From Rhodococcus sp. X156 (GTDB taxonomy: Bacteria; Actinomycetota; Actinomycetes; Mycobacteriales; Mycobacteriaceae), in NCBI RefSeq assembly GCF_004006015.1, contig NZ_CP034766.1, positions 1,583,001 through 1,647,000 on the forward strand: a stretch of 64,000 bases of DNA, read 5' to 3'. This document shows, one piece after another, positions 33,730 to 42,171 of the stretch; positions within the stretch are counted from its first letter, which is position 1; every line of letters starts with the position of its first letter. The notes below the pieces were generated by a model, which was not told the DNA's origin, did not search any database, and was given only the letters and a program-made list of their open reading frames with translations. Both the position numbers and the translations under genes were made by a program.

Positions 33730-35067
33730 TCACATCCGCGCGTGCACAGCGTCGGCGAAGCGCTGCGCCAGCTGGGGGTGCCCGGCCCAGTGGGTGTGCA
33801 GGTAGGAGGCGTGCAGCGTCGCCCCGGTGTGCCCGATCACCACGCCGTCCACGATCCACGCCGGGGCATCCCCGGCCTGCGGGATGGTGTGGGTGCGGTG
33901 GAACTCGTGCCCGGTGACGCACTCGCCGGCGCGGGTGAGCAGGGAGTCGGTGGCGGCCCGCGCCACCGGGTAGCGCAGGGTGAGCCGGTCGGTCATCGCC
34001 GCGTCGGCGTCCAGCACCCCGGCCATCGGGTGCTCGTCCAGGGCGCGCGAGAGGTACAGCAACCCGGCGCACTCGGCCACGGTGGGCACCCCGTCGGCCA
34101 CGGCGGCGGCGATCGCCCGGCGCAGCGGCTCGTTGGCCGACAGCTCGGCGGCGTGCACCTCTGGGAACCCGCCACCCAGGTACAACCCGGCGGTCCGGGC
34201 GGGCAGCGCCGTGTCGGCCAGCGGGTCGAAGGGCACCACCTTGCAGCCGGCGGCGGCCAGCAGCTCGTCAGTCTCGGTGTAGCGGAAGGTGAACGCGCGC
34301 CCGCCGGCCACTGCCACCACCGGCCGCCGCGCCGATGCTGCGGTGACCTCCGCCGCCGGGTCCCACGCCGGGGCGTCCAGCTCGGGGGCGGTGCGGGCCA
34401 GGGCGAGCACGGCGTCGAGGTCGACGTGCTCGGTGATCTGTTCGGCCAGCCGGTCCAGGGCAGCGGCGGAGAGCTCCCGCTCCGCGGCGGGCACCAGGCC
34501 GAGGTGGCGCGACGGGGCAGCCACCGCGTCGTCACGGGGCAGAACGCCCAGCACGGGCAGGTCGATGGCCGCGGCCACCTCGGCGGCGTGCCGCGGGGAG
34601 CCCGCCTTGTTCAGGATGACGCCACAGACCTCGGTGTTGGAGTCCCAGGTGGCCAGGCCGTGCACCACGGCGGCGATGGTGCGGGAGGCACGGGAGATGT
34701 CCACCACCAGCACCACCGGGGTGCGGGTCAGCGCGGCGACGTGGGCGGTGGAGGCGAAGCCGTGGCCGCCGTTGCGGCCGTCGAAGAGCCCCATCACCCC
34801 CTCCACCACCGCCACGTCAGCCCCCGCAGCCCCGTGCAGCAGCAGCGGGACCACCCGGCCCTCGCCCACCAGGTGCGGGTCGAGGTTGCGGCCGGGCCGC
34901 CCGCAGGCCAGCGCGTGGTAGCCGGGGTCGATGTAGTCCGGGCCCACCTTGTGCCCGCTCACCCGGTGACCGGCGCGGGTGAGCGCGGCCATCAACCCGA
35001 TGGCCACGGTGGTCTTGCCCTGCCCCGTTCCGGGCGCGGCCAGCACCAGCCGGGGCAGCGCGCTCAC
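33730..35067 (-). CDS. cobB: Hydrogenobyrinic acid a,c-diamide synthase CobB
   Basis: A 445-residue glutamine-dependent amidase for the a and c side chains of hydrogenobyrinic acid. The N-terminal ATP domain has LAAPGTGQGKTTVAIGL at residues 8-24 and KVGPDYIDPGYH near 40. The C-terminal glutaminase domain has GLYLGGGFPEVHA near 290 and the nucleophile Cys in VAECAGLLYLS near 335. The GTG overlaps the cobO stop (GTGA), so the two are coupled. CobB acts directly before the chelatase step. Confidence 0.95.
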   Translation of the reverse strand: MSALPRLVLAAPGTGQGKTTVAIGLMAALTRAGHRVSGHKVGPDYIDPGYHALACGRPGRNLDPHLVGEGRVVPLLLHGAAGADVAVVEGVMGLFDGRNGGHGFASTAHVAALTRTPVVLVVDISRASRTIAAVVHGLATWDSNTEVCGVILNKAGSPRHAAEVAAAIDLPVLGVLPRDDAVAAPSRHLGLVPAAERELSAAALDRLAEQITEHVDLDAVLALARTAPELDAPAWDPAAEVTAASARRPVVAVAGGRAFTFRYTETDELLAAAGCKVVPFDPLADTALPARTAGLYLGGGFPEVHAAELSANEPLRRAIAAAVADGVPTVAECAGLLYLSRALDEHPMAGVLDADAAMTDRLTLRYPVARAATDSLLTRAGECVTGHEFHRTHTIPQAGDAPAWIVDGVVIGHTGATLHASYLHTHWAGHPQLAQRFADAVHARM

Positions 35068-35678
35068 CACTCGATGCCCCGCTGACCCTTCTGCCCGGCG
35101 TCCATCGGGTGCTTCACCTTGGTCATCTCGGTGACCAGGTCGGCCACCTCCACCAGGCGGGGATCGGCGCGACGGCCGGTGATTACCACGTACTGGTGGC
35201 CGGGCCGGTTGGCCAGCGTCTGCACCACGTCGTCGACGTCCACCCAGCCCCACTGCATCGGGTAGGTGAACTCGTCGAGCACGTACAGGTCGTGGGTCTG
35301 GGCGGCCAGGCGGCGCTTGACCTCCGCCCACCCCTCCGCGGCTGCGGCGGCGTGGTCGTCCTCGCTGCCGGCCTTGCGGCTCCACGACCAGCCCGCGCCC
35401 ATCTTGTGCCACTCCACCGGACCGCCCTCGCCGGTCTCCTCGTGCAGCCGCCCCAGACGCTCCAGCACGGTCTGCTCGCCGATGCGCCACTTGGCCGACT
35501 TCACGAACTGGAACACCCCGACGTTCCAGCCCTGGTTCCAGGAGCGGATGGCCAGGCCGAACGCGGCGGTGGACTTCCCCTTCCCGTCTCCGGTGTGGAC
35601 CATCAGCAGCGGTCGGTTGCGGCGCTGGCGGGTGCTGAGCCCGTCGTCGGGCACGGTGGTGGGCTGTCCTTGCGGCAT
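35064..35678 (-). CDS. cobO: Cob(I)yrinic acid a,c-diamide adenosyltransferase CobO
   Basis: A 204-residue ATP:corrinoid adenosyltransferase of the CobA/CobO type. The P-loop is MVHTGDGKGKSTAAFGLAIR near residues 26-45, with WNVGVFQFVKS near 53 and DLYVLDEFTYP near 131. It adds the 5'-deoxyadenosyl upper ligand after cobalt insertion and reduction. It follows the chelatase gene by about 40 bp on the same strand, probably in the same riboswitch-controlled transcript. Confidence 0.96.
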   Translation of the reverse strand: MPQGQPTTVPDDGLSTRQRRNRPLLMVHTGDGKGKSTAAFGLAIRSWNQGWNVGVFQFVKSAKWRIGEQTVLERLGRLHEETGEGGPVEWHKMGAGWSWSRKAGSEDDHAAAAAEGWAEVKRRLAAQTHDLYVLDEFTYPMQWGWVDVDDVVQTLANRPGHQYVVITGRRADPRLVEVADLVTEMTKVKHPMDAGQKGQRGIEW

Positions 35679-35719
35679 GGGTGACCTCGTCTGGTGTCGG
35701 AAGAAGATGGTGGCTGCGC

Positions 35720-37684
35720 TCAGGCAGCGGTGCGGGCGAGGCCGGTGAGCACGTCGGCGCTCACCTGGCTCACCGGGACGTGCTCGGCGCGCAGGTGCTG
35801 GGCCAGCACGGCGGCCAGGCCCAGGCGCAGCGCACCGCTCTCGCAGTCCACGACGACGCTCGCGACGCCACGGGCGGCCAGCCGGTCGGCGGCCGTGCGG
35901 GATCGGGCCACGGCGCCGGCCCCGGCGGTGGCGCGGCCGTCGGTGACCACCACCAGCAGCGGGCGCCGGGCCGGGTCGCGGCGCGCCTCGATGTCGAGCA
36001 CCCGGGCCGCCTCGAGCAGCCCCTCGGCCAGCGGGGTGCGCCCGCCGGCGGGCATCGTCTGCAGCCGGGCGGCGGCCACGTCGGTGGACCCGGTGGGCGG
36101 CAGCAGCAGCTGAGCACCGGTGCCGGAGAACGTGATCAGCCCGACCTTGTCGCGCCGCTGGTAGGCGTCCAGCAGCAGGGAGAGGATGGCCGTCTTCACC
36201 TGCTCCATCCGCTTGCGCGCGGCCATCGAGCCGGAGGCGTCCACGCAGAACAGCACCAGGTTGGACTCCCGGCCCTCGCGCACCGCCACCCGCAGGTCGG
36301 CCGGCTGCAGCCGCAGCCGGCCGTCGGTGCGGCCGCGGGCACCCTGGTGGGGGACCGCGGCGAGCACGGTGCCCAACAGGTCCAGCGGGCCGTCGCTGCC
36401 GGCGCGGCGGCCGACCCGGCGACCGGAGCTGGTCAGGGCCCGACTGCGGCGACCCGCGGCACCGGTGCCGGTGCCGGCCACGGCGAACAGGCGGGAGCGG
36501 TACGGCGTGCCCGCCGACGCGGTGCTGGGGGCAGCGCCGGCGGGTGCCTCGGTGTCAGCGTCGTGGCTGTCCGGCGGGGCTTGGGCGGGGCCGTCATCCG
36601 CAGCCTCGTGACCGTCACCGGGGCCGTCTGGTGTCGGCGGGTCGGGCTCGGGGTCGCTCTCCGCCAGCAGTTGGTCGAGCTGGTCGGTGTCCAGGCCGGG
36701 GGAGTCGAAGGGGGTGCGCCGCCGCCGGTGTGGCAGGGCGAGGCGGGCTGCGGCGCGGATGTCCTCCCGGGTGACGGCGCTGCGCCCGCACCAGGCGGCG
36801 TGGGCCACGGCGGTGCGGGCGGTGACGATGTCGCCGCGCAGCCCGTCCACGTCGAAGGCGGCGCAGACCTCGGCGATGGCCAGCAGCGCGGAGTCGGTCA
36901 GCGTCACCCCGTGGATGCGCTCCCGGGCGGTGTGGATCCGCTCGCGCAGGGCGTCCTCGGCCGGTTGGTAGGACGCGGCGAACCCGGCGGGGTCGGCGTC
37001 GAAGGCCAGGCGGCGGCGCACCACGGCCACCCGGGCCTCGGCCTCGCGGGGTGCGGCCACGTCCACGGCCAGGCCGAAGCGGTCGAGCAGCTGTGGGCGG
37101 AGCTCGCCCTCCTCGGGGTTCATGGTGCCCACCAGCACGAACCGGGCGTCGTGGGCCAGCGACACCCCGTCGCGCTCCACCGTGGCCCGTCCGGTGGCGG
37201 CAGCGTCGAGCAGCAGGTCCACGAGGTGGTCGTGCAGCAGGTTCACCTCGTCGACGTAGAGGATCCCGCGGTGCGCGCGCGCCAGCAGGCCGGGCTCGTA
37301 TTCCGCGCGACCCTGCGCCAGCGCCCGCTCCAGGTGCAGCGAGCCGACGAGGCGGTCCTCAGTGGCCCCGACGGGCAGCTCCACCAGCCGTACCGGCCGG
37401 CTCTGCACGGTGCCGCCGGGGCCGTCCGGGGACGCCGCGGCGGGATCGTGCGGATCGGCGGAGAACCGGTCACCAGCCCAGACGTCGATGGGTGGAAGCA
37501 CCCCCGCCAGGGCCCGGACCGCAGTGGACTTGGCGGTGCCCTTCTCCCCGCGCACCAGCACACCGCCGATCTCCGGGGAGACCGCGCTGAGCACCAGGGC
37601 GAGGGCCAGGTCGGGGAGGTCCTGCAGGTCCTCGGACCCGACCAGGGCGGAAAATGGGTACACGAAAGGCTGGTGCTGTGGCAT
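35720..37684 (-). CDS. chlID: ChlI/ChlD-type AAA+ chelatase subunit (fused), partner of CobN
   Basis: A 654-residue fusion. The N-terminal ChlI-like AAA+ domain (about 1-340) has Walker A GEKGTAKST near residue 46, Walker B ILYVDEVNLL near 140 and sensor VLVGTMNPEEG near 182. A long acidic, Pro-rich linker spans about 350-405. The C-terminal ChlD-like VWA domain has the MIDAS motif DASGSMAARKR near 475 and TDGRAT near 590. Actinobacteria use this protein in place of CobS/CobT. The ATG at 37684 has GGGAG upstream; an in-frame ATG eight codons earlier is less likely. Behind a cobalamin riboswitch. Confidence 0.93.
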   Translation of the reverse strand: MPQHQPFVYPFSALVGSEDLQDLPDLALALVLSAVSPEIGGVLVRGEKGTAKSTAVRALAGVLPPIDVWAGDRFSADPHDPAAASPDGPGGTVQSRPVRLVELPVGATEDRLVGSLHLERALAQGRAEYEPGLLARAHRGILYVDEVNLLHDHLVDLLLDAAATGRATVERDGVSLAHDARFVLVGTMNPEEGELRPQLLDRFGLAVDVAAPREAEARVAVVRRRLAFDADPAGFAASYQPAEDALRERIHTARERIHGVTLTDSALLAIAEVCAAFDVDGLRGDIVTARTAVAHAAWCGRSAVTREDIRAAARLALPHRRRRTPFDSPGLDTDQLDQLLAESDPEPDPPTPDGPGDGHEAADDGPAQAPPDSHDADTEAPAGAAPSTASAGTPYRSRLFAVAGTGTGAAGRRSRALTSSGRRVGRRAGSDGPLDLLGTVLAAVPHQGARGRTDGRLRLQPADLRVAVREGRESNLVLFCVDASGSMAARKRMEQVKTAILSLLLDAYQRRDKVGLITFSGTGAQLLLPPTGSTDVAAARLQTMPAGGRTPLAEGLLEAARVLDIEARRDPARRPLLVVVTDGRATAGAGAVARSRTAADRLAARGVASVVVDCESGALRLGLAAVLAQHLRAEHVPVSQVSADVLTGLARTAA

Positions 37685-37723
37685 GGGAGGCTCCCGCTCG
37701 TCCGCCATCGGATAGGAGCCACA

Positions 37724-37862
37724 AGGCCGGTCTTCGGACTTCCTGGATCTCGGTTCGCACCTCGTCCAGGTCACCGCAGCGGGCCTGTGCCGGACTCTCA
37801 CCGGCTTCCCAGATTCTCCCGTCAACCCGACCTGTGGGGGTCGGACCTCGGGGCACCTCGTG
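37724..37862 (-). promoter_or_regulatory. Cobalamin riboswitch upstream of chlID-cobO-cobB
   Basis: On the minus strand GGGAAGCCGGTGAGAGTCC leads into CACAGGCCCGCTGCGGTGACC, and the B12 box AGTCCGAAGACCGGCC ends about 45 bp before the start codon. The stretch after it, down to GAGCGGGAGCC and the ATG, closely resembles that after the cobA riboswitch. Confidence 0.92.
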
Positions 37863-37891
37863 GCTGTGGGGTGAGGGTAGCGTCTGCCGCC

Positions 37892-39148
37892 ATGCCTGCC
37901 CCCACCCCCCGTTGCGCGGGTCACCCGCCGACGCCTCCGCTGCTGGTGGTGGGCGTCGGCGCGGATGGCTGGGAGAGCCTGCCGGAGGCGGCTCGCGCCT
38001 GCGTCCGCGAGGCCGAGGTGCTGCTCGGCGGGGCCCGTCACCTGGGGTTGGTGCCCTCCGACGTCACCGCGCTGCGCGAGCCGTGGCCGGCCCCGCTGCG
38101 CGCGGGTCTGCCCGCCTTGCTGGCCCGGCACGCCGGCCGTCGGGTGGTGGCGCTGGCCTCCGGTGACCCGCTGGTCTCCGGCGTCGCCACCACGCTGGTG
38201 GAGCTGCTCGGGGCCGAGCGGGTGCAGGTGCTGCCGGCGGTGTCCTCGGTGTCGCTGGCCCGGGCCCGGATGGGCTGGTCGGCGGAGTCGACCACTGTGG
38301 TCACCGTGGTGGGGCGCGACCTGCACGCGGTGCTGCGCGAGCTGGCCCCTGGCCACCGGGTGCTGGTGCTCTCCGCTGACGAGCGCACCCCGGCGGCGCT
38401 AGCGGCGCTGCTCACCACCCACGGCTACGGCGCGTCGGTGATGACCGTCCTCGGCGACCTGGGCGCACCCACCGAGAGCCGCACCGAGGCCACCGCCGAG
38501 CAGTGGTCCGGGCCGGCCCCGCGGCTGCACGTCATCGCACTGCAGCTGGCCGGCCCGGTCGTCTCCAGCTGGGCAACCGGCTTGCCGGACAACGCTTTTC
38601 AGCACGACGGGCAGCTGACCAAGCGTGACCTGCGGGCCAGTGCGCTGTCCCGCCTGGCACCGCACCCCGGGGCGCTGCTGTGGGACGTCGGTGCCGGTGC
38701 CGGGTCGGTGGGCATCGAGTGGATGCGGGCGCACCCGACGTGCCGGACCATCGCCGTGGAGTCCCACCCCGACCGGGCCGCACGGGTGCGCCGCAACGCC
38801 GCGAGCCTTGGCGTGCCGAGGCTGGTGGTGGTCGAGGGTCGGGCGCCGGACGCCCTGGAAGGTCTGTCCACACCGGACGCGATCTTCGTCGGCGGCGGTG
38901 CCACCCGCGCGGGCGTGCTCGAGCGGTGCCAGGCTGCGCTGCGCCCGGGCGGGCGGCTGGTGGTGCACGGAGTGACCCTGCAGACCGAGGCCGCACTGGC
39001 CCAGGCACACGCCACCCACGGCGGGGAGCTGACCCGGCTGGCCATCGAGCACGCCGCCCCGGTGGGCACCTTCACCGGGTGGACCCCGGCCCGCACCGTC
39101 ACCCAGTGGGCGTGGACCCGCCCCGCCGCAGAGGAGAACCCGTCGTGA
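37892..39148 (+). CDS. cobL: Precorrin-6B C5,15-methyltransferase (decarboxylating) CobL
   Basis: A 418-residue bifunctional enzyme. The N-terminal tetrapyrrole-methylase domain (CobE/CbiE-like, about 18-205) has LLVVGVGADGWESLP, and the C-terminal Rossmann methyltransferase domain (CbiT-like, about 225-410) has LLWDVGAGAGSVGIEWMR near residue 263 and AIFVGGGATR near 330. It methylates C5 and C15 and removes the C12 acetate carboxyl. The start lies 30 bp beyond the divergent riboswitch. The stop overlaps cobM (GTGA). Confidence 0.95.
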   Translation: MPAPTPRCAGHPPTPPLLVVGVGADGWESLPEAARACVREAEVLLGGARHLGLVPSDVTALREPWPAPLRAGLPALLARHAGRRVVALASGDPLVSGVATTLVELLGAERVQVLPAVSSVSLARARMGWSAESTTVVTVVGRDLHAVLRELAPGHRVLVLSADERTPAALAALLTTHGYGASVMTVLGDLGAPTESRTEATAEQWSGPAPRLHVIALQLAGPVVSSWATGLPDNAFQHDGQLTKRDLRASALSRLAPHPGALLWDVGAGAGSVGIEWMRAHPTCRTIAVESHPDRAARVRRNAASLGVPRLVVVEGRAPDALEGLSTPDAIFVGGGATRAGVLERCQAALRPGGRLVVHGVTLQTEAALAQAHATHGGELTRLAIEHAAPVGTFTGWTPARTVTQWAWTRPAAEENPS

Positions 39149-39891
39149 CCGTGCACTTCGTCGGAGCCGGCCCCGGGGCCGCCGACCTGCTCACCCTGCG
39201 TGCTGCGCGGATGCTCGCCGACGCCGACGTGGTGCTCTACCCCGGCACGTACCTCGACGCCGAGGTGCTCAGCCACTGCCGCGAGGACGCCGAGCTGGTG
39301 GACACCCAGCACCTCGACCTCGACGCCATCACCGCGCACCTGGTGGCCGGGCACGAGCGTGGCCACGACGTGGTGCGGCTGACCTCGGGCGATCCGTCGG
39401 TGTACTCCGCGCTGGCCGAGCAGACCCGCCGGCTGGACGCGGCAGGGGTGTCGTGGGACGTGACGCCGGGGGTGGCGGCGTACGCGGCCGCGGCGGCCCG
39501 GGTGGGGCGGGAGCTGACCGTGCCGCTGGTGGCGCAGTCGGTGGTAATCACCCGCGCCCAGGCCCGCTCCACCCCGATGCCCGACACCGAGTCGCTGGCC
39601 GCGTTCGCCGCCACCCGGGCCACCCTGGTGCTGCACCTGGCCATCACCCGCACCCGCGAGGTGATGGCCGAGCTGGCGGGGGAGTACGGCGCCGACTGCC
39701 CGGTGGTGGTGGTCTACCGCGCCAGCCAGCCCGAGGAGCTGGTGCTGCGCGGCACCGTGGGCGACATCGCCGACCAGGTGGAGGCCGCCGGGCTGCGCCA
39801 GGCCGCGATCATCCTGGTGGGCCGGGCGCTGGAGCCGGCCTCCGGTGGCGAGTCCTACTTGTACGACCGGGATCGGCCGCGGCGCAAGTAA
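39145..39891 (+). CDS. cobM: Precorrin-4 C11-methyltransferase CobM
   Basis: A 248-residue SAM-dependent methylase. It starts VTVHFVGAGPGAADLLTLR, has DVVLYPGTYLD near residue 29, VVRLTSGDPSVYSALAEQ near 77 and VTPGVAAYAAAAA near 108, all characteristic of CobM/CbiF. The GTG start overlaps the cobL stop. No clear terminator follows. Confidence 0.95.
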   Translation: MTVHFVGAGPGAADLLTLRAARMLADADVVLYPGTYLDAEVLSHCREDAELVDTQHLDLDAITAHLVAGHERGHDVVRLTSGDPSVYSALAEQTRRLDAAGVSWDVTPGVAAYAAAAARVGRELTVPLVAQSVVITRAQARSTPMPDTESLAAFAATRATLVLHLAITRTREVMAELAGEYGADCPVVVVYRASQPEELVLRGTVGDIADQVEAAGLRQAAIILVGRALEPASGGESYLYDRDRPRRK

Positions 39892-40257
39892 ACCCGACTT
39901 GCTCACCTCCACGCTGCAGTCCCGCGCATGGCGCGATGGCCGAGGTTGGCGGCGTTCCGCGAACCAACGAAGCGGCCCGAGCTGCAGGCCGCCCAGTGGC
40001 CGCTTGAGCTATGACGTCCCGGCGCAGGCTCCTTCCGCAAGCCGATGGCCCCGCAACTAGTGCAAACCACTCTGTCCGGACTGAGTGTGTACTTAGAGAT
40101 ACCGATAATCACGCTGTGTCACCGATTTGAGGCAATTTATGCAATCTCAGTGATAGTTGTTGCTGCTCTGTAACGTTCGGGGCTTCGTCTACGAGTGGTA
40201 GGCGCAGATGAAGTTGCGCCTTCCTTGGCGTTTACCACCCACATCCAAAGGAATTTG
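39892..40257. other. 366-bp intergenic region of lower GC
   Basis: No gene seen. The base composition falls well below that of the cob genes on the left. TTGAGG (40127-40132) and TGATAG (40151-40156), 18 bp apart, could be a promoter for the DUF4352-like gene; the match is weak. Confidence 0.35.
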
Positions 40258-41004
40258 ATGCCCGATCAGCGCCACGAGCCAGCCGATGCAGGACACCCTT
40301 CACAGGAGCAGGCCCCCCAGTTCGCCAGTGGTAACCAGGGGCCACCGTCGGGATATCAGGGTGCGCCTGGACCCGGATACCAGCCGGGCTACGGGCAGCA
40401 GCCGCCCCTGAACAAGAAGGACGCCAAGGCTCAGGCCGCAGCCGCGCGGGCTTACGCCAAGTCTCAGCGAAGCTGGTTCATGCGGCACAAGTTCCTCACC
40501 GCACTGGCTGCGCTCATTGTCCTCATCATCGTCATCGTTATGGCCACCAGCGCGGGCGGCGGCTCCGACAGTGATTCCGCTGGCGGGTCGGGGAGTTCTG
40601 AGCAGGCTTCTCAGGCCACCATCGGTACCCCGGTTCGGGACGGCAAGTTCGAGTTCGTGGTCAACGCCGTACAGCCCGGAACGCCCACCGTCGGGAGCGA
40701 ACCATTGCAGACCACCGCCCAGGGCCAGTTCGTGGTCGTCAAGCTCTCAGTCCGCAACATCGGAGATCGCCAGCAGATTTTCAACCAGAGTGCGCAGAAG
40801 TTGATTGACCAGCAGGGTAGGGAGCTCTCGACCAGCACGGTGGCAGGTGCCTACCTTGACTCCAACAACTTCCTCGCGGAGATCAACCCGGGCAACAGTG
40901 TCGACGGCACCATTGTCTTTGACATCCCGAAGGATGCCGTCCCCACCACCTTGGAGCTGCACGACTCCGTCTTCTCCGGTGGAGTGAAGGTTCAGCTCAG
41001 CTGA
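40258..41004 (+). CDS. DUF4352-like membrane-anchored extracytoplasmic protein (paralogue 1)
   Basis: A 248-residue protein. Residues 1-60 are a Gln/Pro/Gly/Tyr-rich cytoplasmic tail, one membrane helix spans about 80-97 ([18 protein letters not shown]), a Gly/Ser linker follows, and a beta-rich domain runs from about 120 to 248 ([46 protein letters not shown]). That outer domain fits DUF4352, an immunoglobulin-like fold of unknown role. AAAGGA lies 7 bp before the ATG at 40258. A perfect terminator follows, so it is not in an operon with its paralogue. Confidence 0.75.
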   Translation: MPDQRHEPADAGHPSQEQAPQFASGNQGPPSGYQGAPGPGYQPGYGQQPPLNKKDAKAQAAAARAYAKSQRSWFMRHKFLTALAALIVLIIVIVMATSAGGGSDSDSAGGSGSSEQASQATIGTPVRDGKFEFVVNAVQPGTPTVGSEPLQTTAQGQFVVVKLSVRNIGDRQQIFNQSAQKLIDQQGRELSTSTVAGAYLDSNNFLAEINPGNSVDGTIVFDIPKDAVPTTLELHDSVFSGGVKVQLS

Positions 41005-41015
41005 GCACAGGAACG

Positions 41016-41056
41016 GTAGGTCGAGCAGCCGAGCGGGACTCGGCTGCTCGACCTAC
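41016..41056 (+). terminator. Perfect 18-bp hairpin terminator
   Basis: GTAGGTCGAGCAGCCGAG pairs without mismatch with CTCGGCTGCTCGACCTAC across a CGGGA loop, 12 bp after the first DUF4352-like gene. TCTTCGG follows. The strongest terminator in the window. Confidence 0.9.
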
Positions 41057-41111
41057 TCTTCGGCGCTTCCACATCTAGCCTCCCCTTTCTGCTCAGTTCA
41101 AAGGACCGTTG

Positions 41112-42011
41112 ATGAACGACGACCAACCCGTCGGAAGCGACCCGTTCGCGCCCATCGGCGGGGACACCGGCAACGTCCACCCCGCTGCCTACTCGGCGCC
41201 TGCGGAGCAGAACCTGGTCCCGGTGAACCGCTGGCTGCTCTCCGGCCTGGTCGGCGTGGCGGCCATCGCGACTCTGGCCGTGGTGGCACTGGTGGTGGCC
41301 CTGGTCGGGCGTGACTCGACCACGCAACCGGTGGCCTACGACCCACCGCCGCAGGCGCCCCTGCCCACCGCCACCACGACGTCCGTGGCCCCGACACCGA
41401 CGGAAACGACGGTGCTGGCACCCCCCGGCGTTGAAGAGGTTCCTGCGTCGACTGCTGCGCCGACAGCCACCCGGATCAGCGTGCCCACCCGAGTCCCGGC
41501 ACCAGCGGCGACGGTCTCCGCGTCCCCGCAGCCTGCTGCTTCTGCTGCTCCTGCCGCGCCTCGACCGAGCCCAGCCTCGACCACCAAGCCCCCTGTCTCG
41601 GTCCCGCCAGCTCCAGCGAGCGTGGGCTCAACGGTGCCCTTCACGCTGACGGGCTCGCAGCCAACGTCCGGCACCGTCACCCTCAACAGCATCCGCCGCA
41701 TTACTACGTCGGAAACGGCCTACGGCGGCAAGCCTACGAGCGGCAGCTACCTGATCGCCAACTTCACCGTGGCCATCAGCTCCGGAACCACCTACATCAG
41801 CCCGAGCTACTCCCGAGCCCAAACCCCTGACGGCAGCACCTACTCCGCCCAGCACAGTGTGGTCAATCAGGAGATGGACCGATCAGACCTCAGTGCAGGA
41901 CGCATGCTGCGCGGCGACGTTGCCTTCGACGTGCCCCAAGGGTCCAGTCTGCTGCTGGACTTTGGAGGAGTCGGCAGCTCCCCGCTGGCGACCTTCCGCG
42001 TGACTGGTTAA
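41112..42011 (+). CDS. DUF4352-like membrane-anchored extracytoplasmic protein (paralogue 2)
   Basis: A 299-residue protein. One membrane helix lies at about 42-66 (WLLSGLVGVAAIATLAVVAL), then a Pro/Thr/Ala-rich stalk of about 105 residues, then a beta-rich domain from about 172 (FTLTGSQPTSGTVTLNSIRR, SYLIANFTVAISSG, GDVAFDVPQGSSLLLDFGG). The outer domain resembles paralogue 1, including the late hydrophobic strand before the stop. AAAGGACC lies before the ATG. The stalk would place the domain beyond the peptidoglycan. Function unknown. Confidence 0.7.
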   Translation: MNDDQPVGSDPFAPIGGDTGNVHPAAYSAPAEQNLVPVNRWLLSGLVGVAAIATLAVVALVVALVGRDSTTQPVAYDPPPQAPLPTATTTSVAPTPTETTVLAPPGVEEVPASTAAPTATRISVPTRVPAPAATVSASPQPAASAAPAAPRPSPASTTKPPVSVPPAPASVGSTVPFTLTGSQPTSGTVTLNSIRRITTSETAYGGKPTSGSYLIANFTVAISSGTTYISPSYSRAQTPDGSTYSAQHSVVNQEMDRSDLSAGRMLRGDVAFDVPQGSSLLLDFGGVGSSPLATFRVTG

Positions 42012-42171
42012 CCCGCCGTCCGTTCATGGCGACAGCACCCACCATGCGCCAGCACCCCGCGAGTTCGGCTGCACCCTGGCCCCCTGCTTCGGTGCTAGCG
42101 AACGCGTCCACTTCTCACCCAGCCAGCACTCAGGGCACCTCAGGGTCATCAACACGGCACTGTGCCACCTT

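Noticed and set aside
36430-36620. Dense Asp/Pro-coding, repetitive region that looked like a repeat array
   Set aside because: It is the acidic linker between the ChlI and ChlD domains; the codons are irregular and there is no repeated unit.
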